From Margaritifera margaritifera (taxonomy: Eukaryota > Mollusca > Bivalvia > Unionida > Margaritiferidae): 64,000 bases of DNA. Position numbers and translations under genes: made by a program. The notes under the pieces were generated by a model, which did no database searches, was not told where the DNA came from, and saw nothing but the letters and a program-made list of their open reading frames with translations. Each line of letters begins with the position of its first letter. The stretch's first letter is position 1. The stretch spans positions 1,270,001 to 1,334,000 of the forward strand of contig JAQPZY010001581.1 in NCBI GenBank assembly GCA_029931535.1, in the 5' to 3' direction. Positions 59,441 to 64,000 of the stretch are shown here, piece by piece.

Positions 59441-59879
59441 GGCTCTCCCTTAATCTAAGTGCAAACCATACTACTAAGTGGGCATATAAAAACTTAACCA
59501 AGAACGTTCAACTAATATTCATGTACAAAGTCAGCCACCTTAGCCCCATTCCCTGTGGGTAGGTGCTTTGAAACCTACTCCAAACTGTTGCCTAATACCT
59601 AGGAAGAATGAATAGTCTGAGATGCAGTGAGGCTGTACAATTGTATATGCTTTGATATATGCTTTTGTATGTGTGGACGTCAATGCTGATGCTGGTGGGA
59701 AGATCTCCTGTACATGTACTTGTCAAGATGAACTAAATGAAGTAATTACACACAATAGGGGAATAATGTGAATCTAATTTGATGACCTGAAGAAATTGTT
59801 TTTGAAAGCAAAAAAATATGATCCCAACTCCCACCATGACATGATTATGAAATGTATTTGAAAGCATACCAGATTATAT

Positions 59880-60920
59880 ACAAGTTGATCATGTGACAAG
59901 CTCACTTCCTTTGTAAACATAGAACATTTTATGTAAGAGTTACAAATTAGTCTGCCAGTCATATATTTGCCAATGAAGGAATACATTGTTGCAAAAAGTA
60001 CAAAATGTCAGACATTTTCAGGTTTGAATGAAATGTAAAAGCAACTCGACTAAACAAAATGAGGGAGAATCCTATAATCATTGCTGAAAAATTTTACATC
60101 AGAAAGATTCAAATAAGATTTGTCAATTATACATTCTGCAACAGTGGGAAATGGAATGGACAGAGAATGCTAGCTACAGCCAGATGTTCATACCCTGATT
60201 TTATTCAGAAGGTTTTTGAATGGTTTTGCACAGTGGTTTATGATTATTCATAATTATTTTAAATAACATTAATATAAGTTTATCATGCTGATTCCATAAC
60301 ATGCATGTGATTTTTAAATGAAAATATTCAATATTTAAAAATTAGTTACGCCTTTCTTGCTTTATATGTAATTATTACTCACATCAGTGTGATCCCCCTC
60401 TAGAAAGGTCACCCCTCTTATAAGGCCAGTTTCCTGCTGCATAAGGGGTGTACTTATTGGAGGAGAATCGCTGTAGCAAAGACACATCTGGACTACAAGT
60501 CTAATATGATTACATGTACGAGGTTTGATAGAGATATCTTGAATAATTTTGGAATTCTGACCTCAAAATGAAAGAGTACATAATGGTTGGATGGATGGAC
60601 AGAAAAATTTATAAAAACAAAAGATACTGAAACTGAACAATACTGAATAGCAAAAGACACATCTCGACCACTAGTCCAATATGTGTACCAAGTTTAATAG
60701 AGACACTTTGAATGATTTGAGAGATATATTACATAACTGAAAGTGCAGATAATGGATGGATGGATGGAAACAAAAGTGTACAAAAACAAAAAATACTGCA
60801 ACTGAAAAATTGTGAATAGCAAAATCACATCTTGACCACTAGTCTAATATGTGCATAACAATTTCATATAGATACTTTGAACAGTTTGAGAGTTATGCTC
60901 CAGAAATGAAAGTATGGATA
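59880..60920. mobile_element. Composite repeat: unique module plus family B minisatellite, copy 2
   Basis: Collinear with 33280-34720: GACAAGCTCACTTCCTTTGT, ACATTCTGCAACAGTGGGAA, GCTACAGCCAG, GCCTTTCTTGCTTTATATGT, AGAAAGGTCACCC, then family B units (60480-60920). The central part is shorter than in copy 1. Confidence 0.65.
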
Positions 60921-60924
60921 TGAA

Positions 60925-61130
60925 ACAATTGGAGTACAGTGCCTTGCCCAAAGATACACCACAGTAGCCAACCCAGACTGGATTGGCCAGAAAAATGAAT
61001 GGAAACACACAAGAAATATCATATATAGTATGCTGACTGAATGATATGCACATGTTGGCCTCACTTAAATAATGTCTGCCAAGTTTCAGGGCAATTTGTT
61101 GTAGAACTAGTTGCACACGCAAGAATTATC
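60925..61130. repeat. SINE-body fragment followed by a family A-like unit
   Basis: CAGTGCCTTGCCCAAAGATA at about 60938 matches the SINE block on the minus strand. From about 61020, GATATGCACATG, AAGTTTCAGGGCAA and ACTAGTTGCACACGCAAGAA resemble a family A minisatellite unit. Confidence 0.5.
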
Positions 61131-61133
61131 ATA

Positions 61134-62476
61134 CACCTCTCCCTCGATAACTCGCGCACAACGGGGTCCAAAAACATAGATCGCACTATAAGCGAGGGCG
61201 TGAGTTACTGAGGGACCTCAAAAAAATTGAGAAGGGGATGCCATTCCCGCTGGACATCGAGAAAACCGCAGGGGGGGAGGGGGGGTAACGGGGCTGTTTA
61301 ATGGCTGAATACTCAATTATAATAACATTGGGAATAATTGTCAATAAAGAGCTTTTTCTAATGTAGTTGTTTGCTTTTCTGTATAAATTACCTTTATTTT
61401 CAAGATAACCTACCTCTGAAAGATCGTGAACATTTGTCAAAGCGGTTTCAACAACACGTGTTCGCAAAAATATTGTGTATTACGTCATTGCTTTTTGTTG
61501 TTGTCGATTCACAACTAAACAAGATTCCTTTTTTCAAAAACTAGGGACATTTATTTCGTCAAACAACCGTCAACGTCGAAACTCGATTTATTTATTGTTC
61601 TATTAATAAAATATGGATGCCGTGATTTCGTATCAAGTAACAGTGAAACCTCTTCTCATCCTTGAGGAAATCCCTGAGTAGCAAGTTAGAAATTTTAAGT
61701 TCAATACAAACTCTGGAACTCGCTTCTCCGTAATGAATCGTATCTGTAAAACAAAGCTGTTTATTTAACAAGTATTTGGCTTGGTTGCCTTACTATTTTT
61801 GATCATATTTGTGAATGAGTAGGCTAATTTAAGGTAGTTTAATTTTATTACTTACATAATAATATTTATAACAGTGTTCGATTGATCAATTGAAATGAGT
61901 TGACCTGACACACGGCCGTAACCGCTAGCTCTTACGCGGGCAGGATTTGCACGCCTTTGAACTTTTCTGTTATTCCACCCCCTTTGTTTGATTGATACAA
62001 AAGACGTAATTAACGTGATAATACAAAGCAGGTCTGCTATTAATTGAGTGTAACAACACAACAAATACTTTCGCAAGTCGGAGATTAAAAAAAAAAAACG
62101 GTCGGCACTTAATTAGATTCTCACGGAAAAATTTCGTCAAATATTGTTATTTATAGTGTGCTGAGAGTGTGGTTTGGAAAGAAAATTGAACAAAATATAT
62201 GACTTCTTATTAAAAGTTGAAAATTTCATGATGTTGATTCACATTTCTGGGTACTAACCACTGGTTTTGACGATAAAACGAGCGATATATCAAGGTTTCA
62301 TTTACTAATTTTGATCGCGATTTTTTTTACCTTCAACAAATAGGGTCTCTTTTTTTTTTTTTTTTTTTTTTTTTGATTTTTCGTATTTTCTAGTTTTAAA
62401 AAATGGAATCCACGCCTGACCCGCGTTATAAGCGGGTTCGCGAGTTATCCGGGCGCGAGTTATCGAGGGAGCGGTG
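61134..62476. mobile_element. 1.34-kb TA-flanked DNA transposon, 24-bp TIRs
   Basis: CACCTCTCCCTCGATAACTC with GCGC next, at 61134-61157, is inverted at 62453-62476 with one mismatch, and TA flanks both ends (61132-61133, 62477-62478). Subterminal words such as TATAAGCGGG and GCGAGTTATC repeat inside the ends. It fits a pogo/Tigger-like non-autonomous element. An oligo-T run of more than 20 lies near 62347. No transposase was recognised. Confidence 0.8.
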
Positions 62477-62975
62477 TATATAATAGATATATTTAACACC
62501 AAAAGGGGCACAATTCTGGAAAAAAGGGGTAAGAGTGTGATGACAGAATATGGGCAAGCTGATCCTATTTCAATAATATCTACCAATTTTCAACATAGTT
62601 TGTGAAAAAATGTGGGAGTAGTTCTACACAAAAGAATTGTGGGATGTGTGTATATTATGTTATATACATACAGGATGTATGGGATGTAAGGACAAGCCTA
62701 ATGTTGTATGCAGCCCTGCTGGTGTCATAATAAAAATGCAAATATTTCAGTCCATAACTTCTCAGAGTTCCTGTCTTTAAGGCTTTGAATTTTTGTCAAG
62801 CTATTTTTCAACCATTTCTTCTCAAATTCCATTTTTACTCTATGAACTTTGTTGCATGATCTCAAAAGCAAAATCCACTCAGTACTTGTAAGGTTTAAAT
62901 TTCTTACATAACAATAATAATACTAACACTCATATAAACCTGGATATAGGTTAAAGAAAGCTGGTCAAAACTTAC

Positions 62976-63103
62976 AGAGTCAATATTCATGGTAAACATG
63001 AGATCTGTCTTGAAGACTGGACCATCAAAGACCACTCCAGGGATAGGGGGTGTCCTGTCCACAATGATGGCTTGGTCTGCATGGCCAATTGTGTGTAGTT
63101 CGA
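62976..63103 (-). CDS. Host gene exon E1: linker into FN3-like module 1
   Basis: This is the most upstream exon seen of a large minus-strand gene. On the coding strand it begins after a pyrimidine-rich CTCTCTTCAG acceptor and ends at a GTAAGT donor. It is 128 nt: two bases completing a split codon, then 42 codons, leaving in phase 0. The peptide contains IIVDRTPPIPGV, the (V/L)D-x-TPP linker that recurs between modules here, followed by VFDGPVFKTDLMFTMNIDS. It joins in frame to E2, which supplies the DPESG block of the same module. Because it starts at an acceptor, the gene must continue beyond the right edge. An extracellular structural or adhesive protein is likely from the repeated module, but the protein is not identified. 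Confidence 0.8.
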
Positions 63104-63910
63104 CTGAAGAGAGACAAGATTAAGGTAAAGTGTGACACATGCTCTCTAGATAGACAGCCACAAACCCAGAGTCATGATCCAAGAATAGTATCATCAAATC
63201 CATATTTCATGTTTTTGTCCCTCATGCTTGCATACAAAAAATTGCATTAAAACAGTTCAACCAGATTTAACATATTTATAAAGGTTACTTTTTTTCTCCC
63301 ACTAGGGGCAAAGAAATCTCAGTGAAGGTTTATTTTCCCAAGACTTTTTTTTATAAAAAGTGTTGCAGATAATGTGATACTCCCTGTTTGTCAATTTGTT
63401 TCTATAAACCTAGTGGCTTACTTCTTCATTTGATAATCATGTGCAAGAGGGATATTTGTTTTGTTCTTTTTCCCCTAGGGTCCCTACATGTGGGTGGGTA
63501 GTTTAAATTAAAATGTACACAAACTTCAACAACAGTAACATTTTCAAATACCATATCAGGAGTTATTTTTGTGGCTGTACAGTTTAGTAGTTTGATCTAA
63601 AAAGGAGCCAAGGGTTTTTAATTTTGGAGGGTTGTATTTTTTGTGACTGCAGATACAAGGAGCTTTTTATTTTAGCAGTGATAACCAGTAGTATTTTTTT
63701 ACCTTAGCAAACATTACTTTGGAAGCATAAACTTTAGACTACATTGCACTCCATTTAAGACAGGTCAAATTAACTTATGAAATAGAACTGTATTATGTAA
63801 TTTAAACAACAAAACAGTCTGTTTCATTAAAACAAGAATTCTGTAGAATGCTATGTCTCACCTGCTCCACCATGGCATAATCCAACAAAAATCTCTCAAA
63901 GGTGCTGACA
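63104..63910. other. Unassigned intronic sequence upstream of E1
   Basis: No further upstream exon recognised. A family E unit begins at about 63918 and runs off the window. Confidence 0.45.
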
Positions 63911-64000
63911 GTTTACTGTCCAAAAAGAATTTCCAGGAAGTCAAGATAAGACCATTTCTTCTTTTTAACTGCTGAGTGTTGAAACCTTCTCTAATATTCT

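Overview
The window is animal (metazoan) nuclear DNA: AT-rich, intron-containing, and dominated by transposable-element remnants and minisatellites. The mix of tandem repeats with monomers of about 150-180 bp, CR1-type LINEs with an esterase in ORF1, a DIRS element and tRNA-headed SINEs fits a mollusc, possibly a bivalve. That assignment is an inference from repeat style, not from a marker gene.

One host gene appears to cover the whole window on the minus strand. Ten short coding exons (62976-63103, 55501-55747, 52947-53118, 35215-35458, 31914-32031, 30239-30414, 16975-17131, 16106-16330, 10900-11118, 9425-9584) have AG/GT borders, and their phases join without a break into about 615 residues. 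The peptide is a chain of about five fibronectin-III-like modules, each with a (V/L)D-x-TPP linker, usually an aromatic-aspartate-(P/A)-E-S-G block, and a Y-x-x-x-V-x-A-x-N-like strand. Neither end of the gene is in the window. Introns run from about 0.6 to 17.5 kb, and the large ones are swollen by transposons.

Layout from left to right. 1-9.4 kb (downstream intron): minisatellites, a SINE, a 3.2-kb element with 49-bp perfect terminal inverted repeats, and further arrays. 9.4-17.1 kb: four exons, a SINE, a LINE reverse-transcriptase remnant, a (TA)n tract, and a second truncated copy of the 3.2-kb element ending 85 bp from an exon. 17.1-30.2 kb intron: a nearly full-length but broken CR1-type LINE (+), a small TA-flanked inverted-repeat element, and a deleted Jockey/I-group LINE (-). 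30.2-35.5 kb: three exons, with a minisatellite and a composite repeat. 35.5-52.9 kb intron: an internally deleted CR1-type LINE (-), then a candidate 11.26-kb EnSpm/CACTA-like element with inverted arrays of a CAAGCTTG-like word at its ends, tnp2-like transposase remnants, hAT-like fragments and a nested DIRS element with inverted and internal complementary repeats. 53-64 kb: three exons, three tandem-repeat arrays, two TA-flanked inverted-repeat elements and a second composite repeat.

The items most worth following up are the EnSpm-like element with its subterminal arrays, the nested DIRS, the CR1-type ORF1 seen in two independent copies, and the two-copy composite of unique module plus minisatellite. 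I found no CRISPR array, rRNA, intact tRNA or bacterial-type operon.
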